Below, piece by piece: positions 1 through 10,463 of a stretch of 64,000 nt of DNA. Numbering within the stretch: position 1 is the stretch's first letter; each line of letters begins with the position of its first letter. The stretch is from an uncultured Anaeromusa sp. (lineage in GTDB: Bacteria > Bacillota > Negativicutes > Anaeromusales > Anaeromusaceae). The notes below the pieces were generated by a model that was not told where the DNA came from, made no database searches, and saw only the letters and a list, made by a program, of their open reading frames with translations. The stretch covers positions 3,160,001 to 3,224,000 of the forward strand of contig NZ_OY781460.1 in NCBI RefSeq assembly GCF_963676855.1, in the 5' to 3' direction. Made by a program: the position numbers and the translations under genes.

Positions 1-137
1 TTTTTGTAAGGAATTTTTCCGTTTTACAAAGCCACTGTACTTTACCGCAAAACAAGCTCGATAGTTGAGGAACGGTACACGGAACAACCGTAGCCAAGGC
101 TTCTTCCAGAAAAAGACTCTCTATAAAAGGAGAAAAT

Positions 138-163
138 CGCAGACGCTTCATAAAGCGTCTGCG
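138..163 (-). terminator. Intrinsic terminator of the M20 peptidase gene
   Basis: An 11-bp perfect stem (CGCAGACGCTT with AAGCGTCTGCG) and a 4-nt loop lie 6 nt past the peptidase stop codon. On the minus strand the stem is followed by ATTTTCTCCTTTT. The rest of positions 1-137 shows no gene I can support. Confidence 0.8.
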
Positions 164-168
164 GTCTT

Positions 169-1407
169 TTAAGAATGCATAGCACTCAACTCTGCGAGCA
201 AGAGCACCAGAGCTGTCGTTCGCGGTACAAAAGCCTTTAAGTCTACTTCCTCTTTGCGCGTGTGTTCTAAAAGCGGATCGCAGTCAATCCCCAGCGCGTC
301 AATGGTTGGCGTAAAAGAGGCCGTCACATTGCCAATGGTCATGCCTCCAGCAATCCATTCCACCACTTCCGCATCAAATTCGCGTTTCACAATCGTTTTA
401 TAAAGCTGTACCATTTCTTCTACTGCAGCTGTTTTTTCCATCGGCGGCTTCACAAAGCCGCCCTCAACCGACACAGCCGTTCCCGCCACTTGCGGCTTAG
501 CCGCCAAATCACGGATAGCCTGGTCAAGCCGTTCCAGCTCGCTTTGCTCATAACAGCGTACTTCCACCTTCAACCAGGCTTCATCAGGAATCACATTGAC
601 CTTTTCATTTGGTGTCCCTACGACTGCCGCATTAATACTGTTCGGCGGAATAAACTGGCCCTGATCAGCTACCTTGCGTTCCTTAAGGGCCGCCGTGCTG
701 TAGTTTTCCGGATCTTGGGGCAGCGGACTAGCAAGCTTATAGAGGCCCTGCAGCAAATGTCCCAGCTCCATAACTGCGTTGCCGGCCGCCTGCGGCGAAT
801 TGCCCGCATGTCCGCCAATGCCTTTTACGTGGAAGGTATAGCGTGCATTTCCCTTGCGCTTAGTTACAATCCCCCAGTTCGGCCGGCCCGTGTCCGCAAT
901 AATAGCAACATCTACTTGTTGCGCCAGTTCCTGCGCAAAGGCAAACTCATCAGGCGAACCGGTTTCTTCTTCCGCATCAAAATAGACAATCAATTCGCCA
1001 TATGGTTTTTCCTCAAGCTCCTGAAATGCTTCTACTACATAAAGCATCTGCAGCGCCGATGCTTTGCAGTCTCCAGCGCCCGGCCCATAGGCAATACCGT
1101 CCGCCCCTAACTGAAAAGAATACCGTCCCGCTTCCGTATTGAGCACGGTATCAGTATGCACCACAAGCAACGCTTTAAGATTTCCCTCTCCGGGAAATCG
1201 CGCAATGACGTGCACGCCTCGTTCATTAGCCCGTTCTTCCATTCGCCCGCCCAGCTTGGATACCCGCTGCGTCAATAGCGCCGCAATTTTACGGCTTCCC
1301 TCAAGATTTCCCGTATCAGAATCAATGTTAGTCCAATTTTCCAAGTCCTGTAGGAAAGCCTCTTCACGTTCTTGCAAAAATGCTTTTACCTGACTACCCG
1401 AAATCAT
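169..1407 (-). CDS. M20 family metallopeptidase (carboxypeptidase G2/ArgE-like)
   Basis: This is a zinc-dependent cytoplasmic amidohydrolase or peptidase of the M20 clan, 412 aa and full length. Visible metal-site residues are H84 and D86 (VVHTDTV), D113 in GPGAGDCKAS, the E146-E147-E148 triad in DAEEETGS, and a C-terminal EHTRKEEVD histidine. H200 in GIGGHAGNSP fits the dimerisation-domain histidine that helps bind substrate. The ATG has an AAAGGTGG ribosome site about 9 nt upstream. The gene lies downstream of lysS but behind that gene's terminator, so it is probably transcribed alone. The substrate (a peptide, an N-acyl amino acid or a folate-like glutamate conjugate) cannot be told from sequence. 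Confidence 0.85.
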   Translation of the reverse strand: MISGSQVKAFLQEREEAFLQDLENWTNIDSDTGNLEGSRKIAALLTQRVSKLGGRMEERANERGVHVIARFPGEGNLKALLVVHTDTVLNTEAGRYSFQLGADGIAYGPGAGDCKASALQMLYVVEAFQELEEKPYGELIVYFDAEEETGSPDEFAFAQELAQQVDVAIIADTGRPNWGIVTKRKGNARYTFHVKGIGGHAGNSPQAAGNAVMELGHLLQGLYKLASPLPQDPENYSTAALKERKVADQGQFIPPNSINAAVVGTPNEKVNVIPDEAWLKVEVRCYEQSELERLDQAIRDLAAKPQVAGTAVSVEGGFVKPPMEKTAAVEEMVQLYKTIVKREFDAEVVEWIAGGMTIGNVTASFTPTIDALGIDCDPLLEHTRKEEVDLKAFVPRTTALVLLLAELSAMHS

Positions 1408-1509
1408 AAGTTAGCCCACCTTTCTCAACTACCAGCGTAATTTCTTTGCTTCTTGTTTCTTCCGTACGCATTCGACATTTCACCAAAAAGTCCTCTTGAA
1501 AAAAACAAA

Positions 1510-1535
1510 GCCTGCTTTCACCACAGAAAGCAGGC
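1510..1535 (-). terminator. Intrinsic terminator after lysS
   Basis: A 10-bp stem (GCCTGCTTTC with GAAAGCAGGC) begins a few bases after the lysS stop codon. On the minus strand it is followed by a T-rich tract (TTTGTTTTTTT). It closes the greA-lysS unit. Confidence 0.9.
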
Positions 1536-1543
1536 ACTTATTG

Positions 1544-3546
<2,003 letters not shown>

Positions 3547-3589
3547 GTTTCGCGCTCCTTCTGTTTTATACTTGCTTCAACCAACGACA

Positions 3590-3618
3590 TTACTACAAAA
3601 CAATAGAAAGAGTGTCAA
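3590..3618 (-). promoter_or_regulatory. Sigma-A-type promoter of greA-lysS (proximal)
   Basis: On the minus strand, TTGACA is separated by 17 nt from TAGTAA, about 45 nt upstream of the greA ATG. The -35 box also forms the 3' arm of a 9-bp dyad (AGTGTCAAG with CTTGACACT), which could act as an operator or as a weak terminator for the gene upstream. Confidence 0.7.
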
Positions 3619-3660
3619 GTTTGCCTTGACACTTAAAACTTCTTCATGCTATTGGATAAT

Positions 3661-3689
3661 ATTATAGGCCCAAAGGTCGGTTGCGTCAA
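3661..3689 (-). promoter_or_regulatory. Sigma-A-type promoter of greA-lysS (distal)
   Basis: On the minus strand, TTGACG is separated by 17 nt from a perfect TATAAT. It lies just after the stop codon of the preceding gene and about 70 nt upstream of the proximal promoter, so greA-lysS appears to have tandem promoters. Confidence 0.7.
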
Positions 3690-3698
3690 TACGGCAAG

Positions 3699-4670
3699 TC
3701 AACCCCAGGGAGAAAAAGGGAATTGCTGCAGCACTCGTTTGCACACAGCTACTGGTAAAGGCGTGTCATCATGGCTCATGCCCTTCTTCAATCCTTCTAG
3801 TGCCCTAAGCTGCGGATCTCCGGTCAAATCCAAATCTTCCATCACTTGAGACATGGCGCTTTTGCGCGCTTTTGCCACAGCGTCAGCGGCATTTTCTCCC
3901 GCTTCCAGTTGGTCCAAAAAAGTCTCGTTAAAATAAGCCTGCGCTAAATAGGTCATAGGGTTGCCACAAGCTCCGCCTTGTGTCTGTCCCAAAATTTCAG
4001 GCATAGCAAAGCGAATCCCCGCTTCCACAGACCACTTTAGTTCTTCCGTCTCATGGGCTATAGCGCTAAGTAACGTACGAACCGTACACAAACCGGCTTG
4101 TTGCAAAGCGCGGATAATGCCATGTTCAATGGTATGCGCCTGTTCTGGCGTCACCAACCCTCCCAAATTGGCCGTAATGGTGACTTCACGTCCATTTTCC
4201 ACATCCAGTCCATAAATGGTGACTGGCAGATCCTCTGGACCACGAAATTCAGTATATCCGCCTGCAGGCTGCCAACCTGCCCCGGAAATAGCCGGATACT
4301 TTTTGCGCATCTGCCGTAGCGGCACAGTCTCCACGCCTTCAGCCAAAACCAATTCTTGGCTGCCTCGAAAAGAATGCCAGCGCATGAATTCCTGTCCCTC
4401 CAAGGTCGCCAAAAAGACGGTCATAGCCTGACCGTCCTCGTCAAAAGCAGGCTGCGCTTCTACGTCCAAAACGCGTGCAGACACCCCTACTGGATACAAA
4501 CGCTCTTCATCATTCAGCCAAGGACAAAGCAGTAGGTTGTTACGCGTTCCCGCCAGCCTTGCCAGCCAATTACCTCCTTGATCCGGCAAAAAAACACCTT
4601 TAGCACGCCCGCCTCCTGGGCGCGGCAAAACACCGCTCATCAACGGAAATAAAATCATGCTGTCACTCAT
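3699..4670 (-). CDS. Conserved-looking protein of unknown function
   Basis: I do not recognise a family for this 323-aa protein. It is soluble, with no signal peptide or membrane segment. The N-terminal half (1-160) is beta-rich and loosely resembles Lon N-terminal-type folds (ILFPLMSGVLPRPGG). The C-terminal half (about 172-323) is helical. It contains an HTIEH segment (H179-xx-E182-H183) followed by C195, which could be a metal site of the HxxEH type. The start lies 2 nt after the dusB stop codon, so it is translationally coupled to dusB and is the last gene of birA-coaX-dusB. No function is assigned. Confidence 0.75.
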   Translation of the reverse strand: MSDSMILFPLMSGVLPRPGGGRAKGVFLPDQGGNWLARLAGTRNNLLLCPWLNDEERLYPVGVSARVLDVEAQPAFDEDGQAMTVFLATLEGQEFMRWHSFRGSQELVLAEGVETVPLRQMRKKYPAISGAGWQPAGGYTEFRGPEDLPVTIYGLDVENGREVTITANLGGLVTPEQAHTIEHGIIRALQQAGLCTVRTLLSAIAHETEELKWSVEAGIRFAMPEILGQTQGGACGNPMTYLAQAYFNETFLDQLEAGENAADAVAKARKSAMSQVMEDLDLTGDPQLRALEGLKKGMSHDDTPLPVAVCKRVLQQFPFSPWG

Positions 4671-4672
4671 CG

Positions 4673-5674
4673 TCAGCCCCCGTTTGCAGTATGCAACTCC
4701 ACTGCCAGCATTTCTTGCAGCAAGCGCTCAAAGTCATCCCGGCAAAGCGCCTGATTCAACATTTGCCGCCATCTAGCTGCACCGCGCACGCCTTTTGTAT
4801 ACCAGGCAGCATGCCGACGCATCTCTCGAATGGCGACATATTCCCCTTTTAAGGAAATAAGCATGTCCAAGTGGCGTAAAATAAACCGGCACCGTTCCCC
4901 TAAGGATGGCGCTGGCGGCACAGCGCCGGTTTTCAAATAGGCTAAAATGTCGCGAAACAACCAAGGATTTCCTTGACACCCCCGTCCTACCATAATGCCG
5001 TCGCAGCCGGTTTCCTCCAACATGCGCGCAGCATCCGCAGGACTCCAGATGTCGCCATTGCCGATTACCGGAATGGAAAGAGCCTCTTTGACTTCGCGAA
5101 TAATCTGCCAGTCCGCTTTTCCTTCATAGAGTTGTTCTCTCGTCCGCCCATGGACGGCTACCGCCGCCACGCCAGCCTCTTCCGCCAGGCGTGCAACCGC
5201 AACCGCATTAACTTCTTTGTCAGACCAGCCTTTGCGTATTTTCACGGTTACTGGCACCTGTACCGCCGCTACAACGGCGTGCAAAATACGTTGTGCCAGT
5301 TCGGGTGTGCGCATTAGCGCTGACCCCTCGCCATTTTTGACGATTTTCGGCGCCGGACACCCCATGTTAATATCAATAATATCCGCCCCGGCTGCTTCCA
5401 CCTTTTTTGCTGCTCGCGCCATCAGCTCTGGGTTAGAGCCAAAAATCTGCATAGCCACCGGACGCTCTGCCGGTTCCATACGCAACATTTCTAAGGTGCG
5501 GTCATTATCAAAAAGCAAAGCATTGTCACTAATCATTTCCGAGACGACCAAACCGCAACCCAATTCCTTGCATAAAAGTCGGAAAGGCAAGTCTGTCACA
5601 CCGGCCATAGGGGCCAAAATAACAGGATTGGCGAGCACAAGCCCGCCAATCGTCAGTTTAGGAATTTCGTTCAT
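4673..5674 (-). CDS. dusB: tRNA-dihydrouridine synthase (DusB-type)
   Basis: This FMN- and NADPH-dependent enzyme reduces uridines in the tRNA D-loop or variable region. The 333-aa TIM barrel shows the N-terminal [12 protein letters not shown] motif and the catalytic cysteine C106 in [18 protein letters not shown]. It also has VTVKIRKGW and [11 protein letters not shown], and a C-terminal helical domain ends the protein. Its start overlaps the end of coaX by 17 nt. In Bacillus dusB sits between the cysK/folate genes and lysS, as here. Confidence 0.95.
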   Translation of the reverse strand: MNEIPKLTIGGLVLANPVILAPMAGVTDLPFRLLCKELGCGLVVSEMISDNALLFDNDRTLEMLRMEPAERPVAMQIFGSNPELMARAAKKVEAAGADIIDINMGCPAPKIVKNGEGSALMRTPELAQRILHAVVAAVQVPVTVKIRKGWSDKEVNAVAVARLAEEAGVAAVAVHGRTREQLYEGKADWQIIREVKEALSIPVIGNGDIWSPADAARMLEETGCDGIMVGRGCQGNPWLFRDILAYLKTGAVPPAPSLGERCRFILRHLDMLISLKGEYVAIREMRRHAAWYTKGVRGAARWRQMLNQALCRDDFERLLQEMLAVELHTANGG

Positions 5675-6422
5675 AGAGTATGCGTAATCCTTCCAGCGTC
5701 AAGAAATGTTCTACTACATTAATCGTTGTTGAGTTCTGCGCGATAAGGTTCGCCAAGCCCCCAGTCCCTACTACATAGGCGTCGCTGCCGAGTTCTTCCT
5801 TCATGCGCCTGACAATTTCATCCACTTGGCCTGTAAATCCGAAGATAATGCCTGACTGCATGCTGCTCACCGTATTGCGGCAAATCACCTGTTTCGGCTG
5901 CACCAACTCAATACGCGGCAGCTTGGCTGCCCGTTGGAACAGGGCTTCGGTAGAAATACCGATGCCCGGAGAAATTGCGCCTCCTAAATAATCGCCGTTG
6001 TCGGCGATGGCACAGAAGGTTGTCGCCGTGCCAAAGTCAATAATAATCAGCGGACCGCCAAACATTTCATAAGCGGCTACGGCGTTGACAATACGGTCAG
6101 CACCGACTTCACGCGGGTTTTCGTATTTAATACGAATGCCGGTTTTGATGCCAGGGCCCACGACAAGCGGATCCACGTTAAAGTAACGACGGCACATCCG
6201 GACAAAAGGCACTATAATCGGCGGCACTACCGAGGAAATAATAACAGCAGTAATATCCTTCATCGTCAAGCCGGAATAATGAAACAAATTATTCAACAGC
6301 ATGCCGTACTCATCACCGGTTTTCTGACGGTCTGTCGAAACCCGCCAGTGATGTTGCATGGTTTTTCCTTCATAGGCTCCCAGCACGATATTGCTATTGC
6401 CAATGTCAATCACTAGTAACAT
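5658..6422 (-). CDS. coaX: Type III pantothenate kinase
   Basis: CoaX phosphorylates pantothenate, the first committed step of coenzyme A synthesis. The 254-aa protein has the ASKHA-fold motifs [10 protein letters not shown] near the N-terminus, [13 protein letters not shown] and [11 protein letters not shown]. It is typical in length and is the feedback-insensitive type that replaces CoaA. It lies 27 nt after birA and overlaps dusB. The panC-panD pair just upstream makes the pantothenate this enzyme uses, so four CoA-route or cofactor genes are adjacent. Confidence 0.97.
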   Translation of the reverse strand: MLLVIDIGNSNIVLGAYEGKTMQHHWRVSTDRQKTGDEYGMLLNNLFHYSGLTMKDITAVIISSVVPPIIVPFVRMCRRYFNVDPLVVGPGIKTGIRIKYENPREVGADRIVNAVAAYEMFGGPLIIIDFGTATTFCAIADNGDYLGGAISPGIGISTEALFQRAAKLPRIELVQPKQVICRNTVSSMQSGIIFGFTGQVDEIVRRMKEELGSDAYVVGTGGLANLIAQNSTTINVVEHFLTLEGLRILYERNS

Positions 6423-6449
6423 GTGATTTCTTCCTCCATTTTTAACGCT

Positions 6450-7424
6450 CTACCCTTGCAGGCGCAGTGACACATCTCCCGCCAGTACGCGCCTCAAACC
6501 ATTTTCCGTGCGCACTAAGAGGGAACCGTCTTCTGCCAATTCTTCCGCCACGCCGTCATAGGTTTCCTCACCAGCCAACACGCGGACCGGCTGCCCCAAG
6601 GTAACCGACTCTCGCCGCCAAGCTTCCAAAACCGGCTCAAAGCCTTCTTGTTTCACCACTTGGTACCAATATTCCAGCCGCTCTAAGAGTTTTTGCAGCA
6701 ACTCTACGCGGGAAATCTCGCGTTTGGCTCCCATGGACACGGAAGTACCTATCTCCCGCAACTCCGCAGGGAAGTCGCTTTCCTGCAAGCTCACGTTAAT
6801 GCCGATGCCCAGTACTATAAAATTAATGGCATCCATTTCCGCGCTCATTTCCGTAAGGATGCCTACCAGCTTCCGCCCCTGCCAGAGAATGTCATTAGGC
6901 CATTTAATACCGCAATTAAGACCGCTCATCTCACGAATCGCCTCTACCGTCGCTACCGCCGCCATTAATGTGCATTTGGGAGCTTCTTGCGGCGGAAAAG
7001 GAGGTCTAAGAATGACCGATACCCAGACGCCGCCTCCCGGAGGAGAAAACCACCCGCGGTTCAAGCGTCCCCGCCCCAAAGTTTGCGCCTCTGATACGAC
7101 AATAGTTCCTTCTACAACGTCATCTGCCGCCAAACGTTTGGCCTCATTGTTAGTAGAAGACGTATCAAAAAAATGCACAATCTGCTTGCCAAAAAACTGT
7201 GTAGACAATCCTGCTCTAATTTCCTCGGGCAGCAACAGATCCGGGCGGCTTTTCAGGCGATACCCTTTGCGCGGATGCGCCTCAATTTCATAGCCGTGAT
7301 TTTTCAGTTCCTGAATGTGTTTCCACACGGCAGTACGAGAGACCGCCAATTGCCGACTAATCTCTTCCCCTGACAAATAATCCTGGGACTGCTGCCGCAG
7401 CAGCTTTAGAATTCGCGCTCGCAA
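6450..7424 (-). CDS. birA: Bifunctional biotin-protein ligase / biotin operon repressor
   Basis: BirA activates biotin to biotinyl-AMP and transfers it to carboxylase carrier domains. It also represses biotin genes through its N-terminal helix-turn-helix (about 1-60, SRQLAVSRTAVWKHIQEL). The 324-aa protein has the ligase motif GRGRLNRGW at 117-125, KWPND at 174-178 and a C-terminal SH3-like domain. The start is a TTG codon, placed 7 nt after an ideal GGAGGT ribosome site. It heads the birA-coaX-dusB transcription unit from its own promoter. Confidence 0.95.
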   Translation of the reverse strand: MRARILKLLRQQSQDYLSGEEISRQLAVSRTAVWKHIQELKNHGYEIEAHPRKGYRLKSRPDLLLPEEIRAGLSTQFFGKQIVHFFDTSSTNNEAKRLAADDVVEGTIVVSEAQTLGRGRLNRGWFSPPGGGVWVSVILRPPFPPQEAPKCTLMAAVATVEAIREMSGLNCGIKWPNDILWQGRKLVGILTEMSAEMDAINFIVLGIGINVSLQESDFPAELREIGTSVSMGAKREISRVELLQKLLERLEYWYQVVKQEGFEPVLEAWRRESVTLGQPVRVLAGEETYDGVAEELAEDGSLLVRTENGLRRVLAGDVSLRLQG

Positions 7425-7462
7425 AACCTTGACCTCCCAGTTCCTGCTGTATTCATTCTTAC

Positions 7463-7492
7463 ATCATAAACTACGGGTCTCTTTATTGTCAA
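7463..7492 (-). promoter_or_regulatory. Promoter of birA-coaX-dusB
   Basis: On the minus strand, TTGACA is followed after 18 nt by TATGAT, about 40 nt before the birA TTG start. The box directly abuts the panD stop codon. Confidence 0.65.
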
Positions 7493-7876
7493 TCAACCGA
7501 TTTCCCCATGCTGCTCCGCGCCTTTTATAGATTCAATACGATTTCCTTCGCCCAGAAAAACCACTTTCGGCACATGCGTGCGCGCCTCGGCCTCCTCCAT
7601 CCAAGCGTAGGCCATAATAATCACGACATCTCCTGGCTGTGCCCAACGGGCGGCGGCTCCATTCAAACAAATAACGCCGGAGCCACGCGGCCCGGGAATA
7701 ATATAGGTCTCCAAACGGGCGCCATTATTGTTATTCACAATCTGCACCCGTTCATGAAGGTACATGCCCGCAGCGTCCGCTAAATCCTCATCAATAGTAA
7801 TGCTTCCCATATAGTTTAAGTTGGCTTCAGTCACCGTCGCTCGGTGCAATTTAGAAGTAAACATATGTCGCATCAT
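7493..7876 (-). CDS. panD: Aspartate 1-decarboxylase proenzyme
   Basis: PanD is a pyruvoyl enzyme that converts aspartate to beta-alanine for pantothenate synthesis. The start at 7876 is preferred over an in-frame ATG 30 nt upstream. It has GGGAGGA 8 nt before it and lies 1 nt after the panC stop codon. It also places the self-cleavage pair at exactly Gly24-Ser25 (YMGSITID), as in E. coli PanD. The resulting protein is 127 aa. panC and panD are coupled. Confidence 0.96.
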   Translation of the reverse strand: MMRHMFTSKLHRATVTEANLNYMGSITIDEDLADAAGMYLHERVQIVNNNNGARLETYIIPGPRGSGVICLNGAAARWAQPGDVVIIMAYAWMEEAEARTHVPKVVFLGEGNRIESIKGAEQHGEIG

Positions 7877-7877
7877 T

Positions 7878-8735
7878 TCAACATTCCTCCCACAGCAAAT
7901 TATCAATTAATCTTGTCTTGCCGATGCGCACGGCCAACGCCAACACCACCGGTCCCTTAATCTCAGTCACTGGCTGCATGCTAGTCGCATCCACCAACTT
8001 CACATACTCAACTGCCGCCATGACCTCCTGGGCCAGTTCCTCTTTTGCTGCAGCTTCCACGGCAGCGCTGCGCCGCTCCCCAGTTCGCAAAAGCGTCTTG
8101 GCCTGCTGCAGCGCTCGCGACAACACTAACGCCGCCGAACGCTCCTCCTGCGAAAGATATAGATTCCGCGAAGATAAAGCCAAACCGTCCGCTTCACGCA
8201 CAATCGGCACCGCCACAATATCCACAGGCCAGTTCAAATCCACAGCCATCTGTCGAATGACAGCCACCTGCTGTGCGTCCTTCTGTCCAAAATACGCACG
8301 ATCCGGCTGAACCAAATGAAAGAGCTTGGCGACAACCGTCGCTACGCCCTGAAAATGGCCAGGGCGGGATGCACCGCACAGCCCTTCACTGACACCACTC
8401 ACCGTCACTAAGGTTTTCATGTTTTCGTAGCCTTGGGGGTACATTTCTTCCACCGAGGGAGCAAAAAGCACATCCACTCCCGCAGCATCCGCAGTTGCGG
8501 CATCACGCTCTAAATCGCGGGGATACACTGCAAAATCCTCACCGACGCCAAATTGCAGCGGGTTGACGAAAATACTGGCTACAACAAAGGCATTCTCTTT
8601 TTTAGCCTGCTGCATCAGCGTACAATGCCCTGCATGCAAATAGCCCATCGTGGGTACTAGCGCAATCCGCTGCCCCGCCAGACGCGCTTCGACTACCAAT
8701 TGGCGCAGTTCTTTCACTGTTGTGACTTGTTTCAT
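7878..8735 (-). CDS. panC: Pantothenate synthetase (pantoate--beta-alanine ligase)
   Basis: PanC condenses pantoate with beta-alanine through a pantoyl-adenylate. The start at 8735 gives 285 aa, the normal length. It follows a GAGGAG ribosome site and begins [11 protein letters not shown]. Reading further upstream would translate the leader hairpins and is unlikely. The nucleotidyltransferase HxGH motif is HAGH (34-37) after VPTMGYL, and LSSRNLYLS is the KMSKS-like loop. panB is not in this window, so ketopantoate hydroxymethyltransferase must be encoded elsewhere. Confidence 0.96.
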   Translation of the reverse strand: MKQVTTVKELRQLVVEARLAGQRIALVPTMGYLHAGHCTLMQQAKKENAFVVASIFVNPLQFGVGEDFAVYPRDLERDAATADAAGVDVLFAPSVEEMYPQGYENMKTLVTVSGVSEGLCGASRPGHFQGVATVVAKLFHLVQPDRAYFGQKDAQQVAVIRQMAVDLNWPVDIVAVPIVREADGLALSSRNLYLSQEERSAALVLSRALQQAKTLLRTGERRSAAVEAAAKEELAQEVMAAVEYVKLVDATSMQPVTEIKGPVVLALAVRIGKTRLIDNLLWEEC

Positions 8736-8914
8736 GAAAACCACTCTCCTCAAAAAAAATAAGCCTCCCGGAAACCCGGAAGGCATAGTACGGCAGACAG
8801 AATGGCTTCGGCGTCTTAGTCCCGCAGGATCTAAGCGACAAGAAAGCCTGATGAAGTTGTCGGCAAAGCTGGCTGTCTGCGGTGCAGTTCCCAAAGGGAT
8901 ACCGCCCTGGTTCT
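8736..8914 (-). ncRNA. Structured 5' leader of panC-panD, candidate riboregulator
   Basis: From the predicted transcription start (about 8914) the minus-strand RNA folds into three parts. The first is a 5' hairpin (8881-8905). The second is an 88-nt branched domain closed by a perfect 8-bp stem (GCAGACAG with CTGTCTGC, 8793-8880), holding two adjacent hairpins (8836-8862, 6 bp; 8815-8835, CTTAG/CTAAG). The third is an intrinsic terminator immediately before the ribosome site. I recognise no consensus for TPP, FMN, cobalamin, SAM, lysine, glycine, purine or T-box. It may be a pantothenate-pathway attenuator. Class and ligand are unknown. Confidence 0.55.
8763..8784 (-). terminator. Attenuator hairpin before panC
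   Basis: On the minus strand, GCCTTCCGG pairs with CCGGGAGGC around a GTTT loop (9 bp, one G-T pair). The stem is followed by TTATTTTTTTTG and then by the GAGGAG ribosome site of panC. Lying between promoter and gene, it implies regulated readthrough. Confidence 0.75.
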
Positions 8915-8920
8915 TTGGTC

Positions 8921-8949
8921 ATTGTAGCATGGTTAGGACTGCGCTACAA
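8921..8949 (-). promoter_or_regulatory. Promoter of panC-panD
   Basis: On the minus strand, TTGTAG is followed after 17 nt by TACAAT. The -10 box has an upstream TG dinucleotide (ATGCTACAAT), so it is an extended -10 promoter. Confidence 0.6.
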
Positions 8950-8993
8950 GCCAAAACCGTACGCCAACTTGCACTTTTTTTCAAATAATTTCT

Positions 8994-9929
8994 TTACTGC
9001 TCGCTCTGAAAGAGAGGCGTTGACAGATAGCGCTCCCCAGTGTCCGGCAGCAACGCCACAATAGTTTTACCGGCAAACTCCGGCCGTTTAGCCAGCTGCG
9101 CAGCTGCGTAGACCGCTGCGCCGCAAGAAATGCCCACCAACAGACCTTCGGTTGTCGCCAGTTCGCGGGACGTAGCAAACGCTTCCGCTCCGGGTACTGG
9201 GAAAATTTCATCGACCACGTCGGCATTTAAGATATCCGGCACAAAGCCGGCGCCAATGCCTTGAATCTTATGGGGTCCTGCTGCGCCGCCGGAAAGCACC
9301 GGCGACTCCGCCGGCTCTACCGCTACAATATAAACATTGGGGTTTTTCGCCTTTAGCGCTTCTCCGACACCGGTTACCGTACCGCCAGTGCCAACGCCGG
9401 CCACAAACACGTCTACCTTACCGTCCGTATCCGCCCAAATTTCTTCACCAGTTGTAGCTCGGTGAATGGCTGGGTTGGCAGGATTTTTAAACTGCTGCGG
9501 AATAAAGGCTTTGCCATACTCAGCAGCTAGTTCTTCCGCTCGGCGAATAGCCCCTTTCATGCCTTCCGCGCCGGGAGTCAAAACTACCTTGGCCCCTAAG
9601 GCGGAAAGCAACAGCCTCCGTTCAATGCTCATGGTTTCCGGCATAGTTAAAACAAGTGTATAACCGCGCGCCGCCGCCACAAAAGCCAGGCCTACGCCGG
9701 TATTACCGCTAGTAGGTTCGATAATTACCGTATCCTTGTCCACAAGGCCTTTTTCCTCAGCATCAGCAATCATAGCATAGGCAGCCCGATCCTTCACGCT
9801 GCCCAAGGGATTAAAATACTCCAGCTTGGCCACAATCTTCGCCGGCAGTTTGTGATTTTTTTCGTAGTTCGTCAGCTCCAATAACGGAGTATTCCCAATA
9901 AGATCAATCAGGTTTTTTGCAATTTTCAT
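8994..9929 (-). CDS. cysK: Cysteine synthase A (O-acetylserine sulfhydrylase)
   Basis: CysK is a PLP enzyme that makes cysteine from O-acetylserine and sulfide. The start at 9929 ([19 protein letters not shown]) follows GGGAGGAATAAAA. An ATG 15 nt further upstream overlaps that ribosome site and is rejected. The 311-aa protein has the PLP lysine K46 in GSVKDRAA, the substrate loop TSGNTG (73-78) and [10 protein letters not shown] for the PLP phosphate. No terminator is visible after the gene. A terminator-containing leader precedes it, suggesting sulfur-responsive control. cysK lies between ftsH and lysS in Bacillus as well. Confidence 0.97.
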   Translation of the reverse strand: MKIAKNLIDLIGNTPLLELTNYEKNHKLPAKIVAKLEYFNPLGSVKDRAAYAMIADAEEKGLVDKDTVIIEPTSGNTGVGLAFVAAARGYTLVLTMPETMSIERRLLLSALGAKVVLTPGAEGMKGAIRRAEELAAEYGKAFIPQQFKNPANPAIHRATTGEEIWADTDGKVDVFVAGVGTGGTVTGVGEALKAKNPNVYIVAVEPAESPVLSGGAAGPHKIQGIGAGFVPDILNADVVDEIFPVPGAEAFATSRELATTEGLLVGISCGAAVYAAAQLAKRPEFAGKTIVALLPDTGERYLSTPLFQSEQ

Positions 9930-10079
9930 TTTTATTCCTCCCATTTACGCCTTCAGAATGACTCTACACCGTTGTTGCAACAAAAAAAGCCAAGGAAGAC
10001 TCTCTCAGCACAATGCCGCGAAACCTCCTTGGCCTTCAGTCTTTCTGATCAGCCAAACTCGACTATTTAACTCTGAATT
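9930..10079 (-). ncRNA. Attenuator leader of cysK
   Basis: The leader contains two mutually exclusive pairings. The terminator stem is GCCAAGGA with TCCTTGGC, followed by seven T on the minus strand. An upstream AAGACT (10038-10043) can instead pair with AGTCTT (9996-10001), which overlaps the 3' terminator arm by one base. The segments alternate in order, so only one pairing can form at a time, the usual layout of an antiterminator. There is no S-box or T-box consensus. Confidence 0.5.
9989..10033 (-). terminator. Intrinsic terminator in the cysK leader
   Basis: An 8-bp stem (GCCAAGGA with TCCTTGGC) encloses a 29-nt loop. It is followed on the minus strand by TTTTTTTG, about 60 nt before the cysK ATG. 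Confidence 0.75.
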
Positions 10080-10085
10080 AAGTAC

Positions 10086-10114
10086 AGATTAGCATACCAC
10101 CAACAGCCTGTCAA
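10086..10114 (-). promoter_or_regulatory. Promoter of cysK
   Basis: On the minus strand, a perfect TTGACA is followed after 17 nt by TAATCT, with an upstream TG (TATGCTAATCT). Confidence 0.75.
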
Positions 10115-10136
10115 GGCACATTTAAGAAACAACATC

Positions 10137-10463
10137 TTAAATACCATCTCCGTCCATGCCTTGCCAGTCACTGCCACGCAACTTGGCCGTGGTTTCCACT
10201 TGCGTCACCCTGCCGCCTTGCACCTTCAGTTCCATTCTCCCATAAGCCAATGTTCCCAGCCCCGTCAAAATGCGTTTAACTACCTGCACGGTGTCCGGGG
10301 ATGCGTTCGCAGCCTCTTTGGCTACTGGATGAGGCAATCGGAACACTTCCCTCTTCTCCACTTGCAGCACGCGACCATCTTGCAGCGTAAGGATGACACT
10401 GCCGAAGCTCAGCTGCTGCAGCACTTGCTGCAGCAGCTCCTGCAATCCTTCTTCCGGTCTCAT
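10137..10463 (-). CDS. Duplicated DUF2292 (YezD-like) small protein
   Basis: This 108-aa protein carries two tandem copies of the YezD/DUF2292 fold, which is normally a single unit of about 55 aa. Copy 1 is residues 9-43 (LSFGSVILTLQDGRVLQVEK). Copy 2 is residues 60-96 (LAYGRMELKVQGGRVTQVET) and is more diverged. Single-domain relatives are usually encoded beside sulfate, cysteine or methionine genes in Firmicutes, but their biochemical role is not known to me. Its start overlaps the end of larE by 4 nt, so it is the last gene of the SAM-riboswitch operon. Confidence 0.8.
   Translation of the reverse strand: MRPEEGLQELLQQVLQQLSFGSVILTLQDGRVLQVEKREVFRLPHPVAKEAANASPDTVQVVKRILTGLGTLAYGRMELKVQGGRVTQVETTAKLRGSDWQGMDGDGI

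Noticed and set aside
8736..8894. Extended panC start giving 338 aa
   Set aside because: The added residues would be translated from the leader hairpins and terminator. The ATG at 8735 has a proper ribosome site and the family N-terminus.
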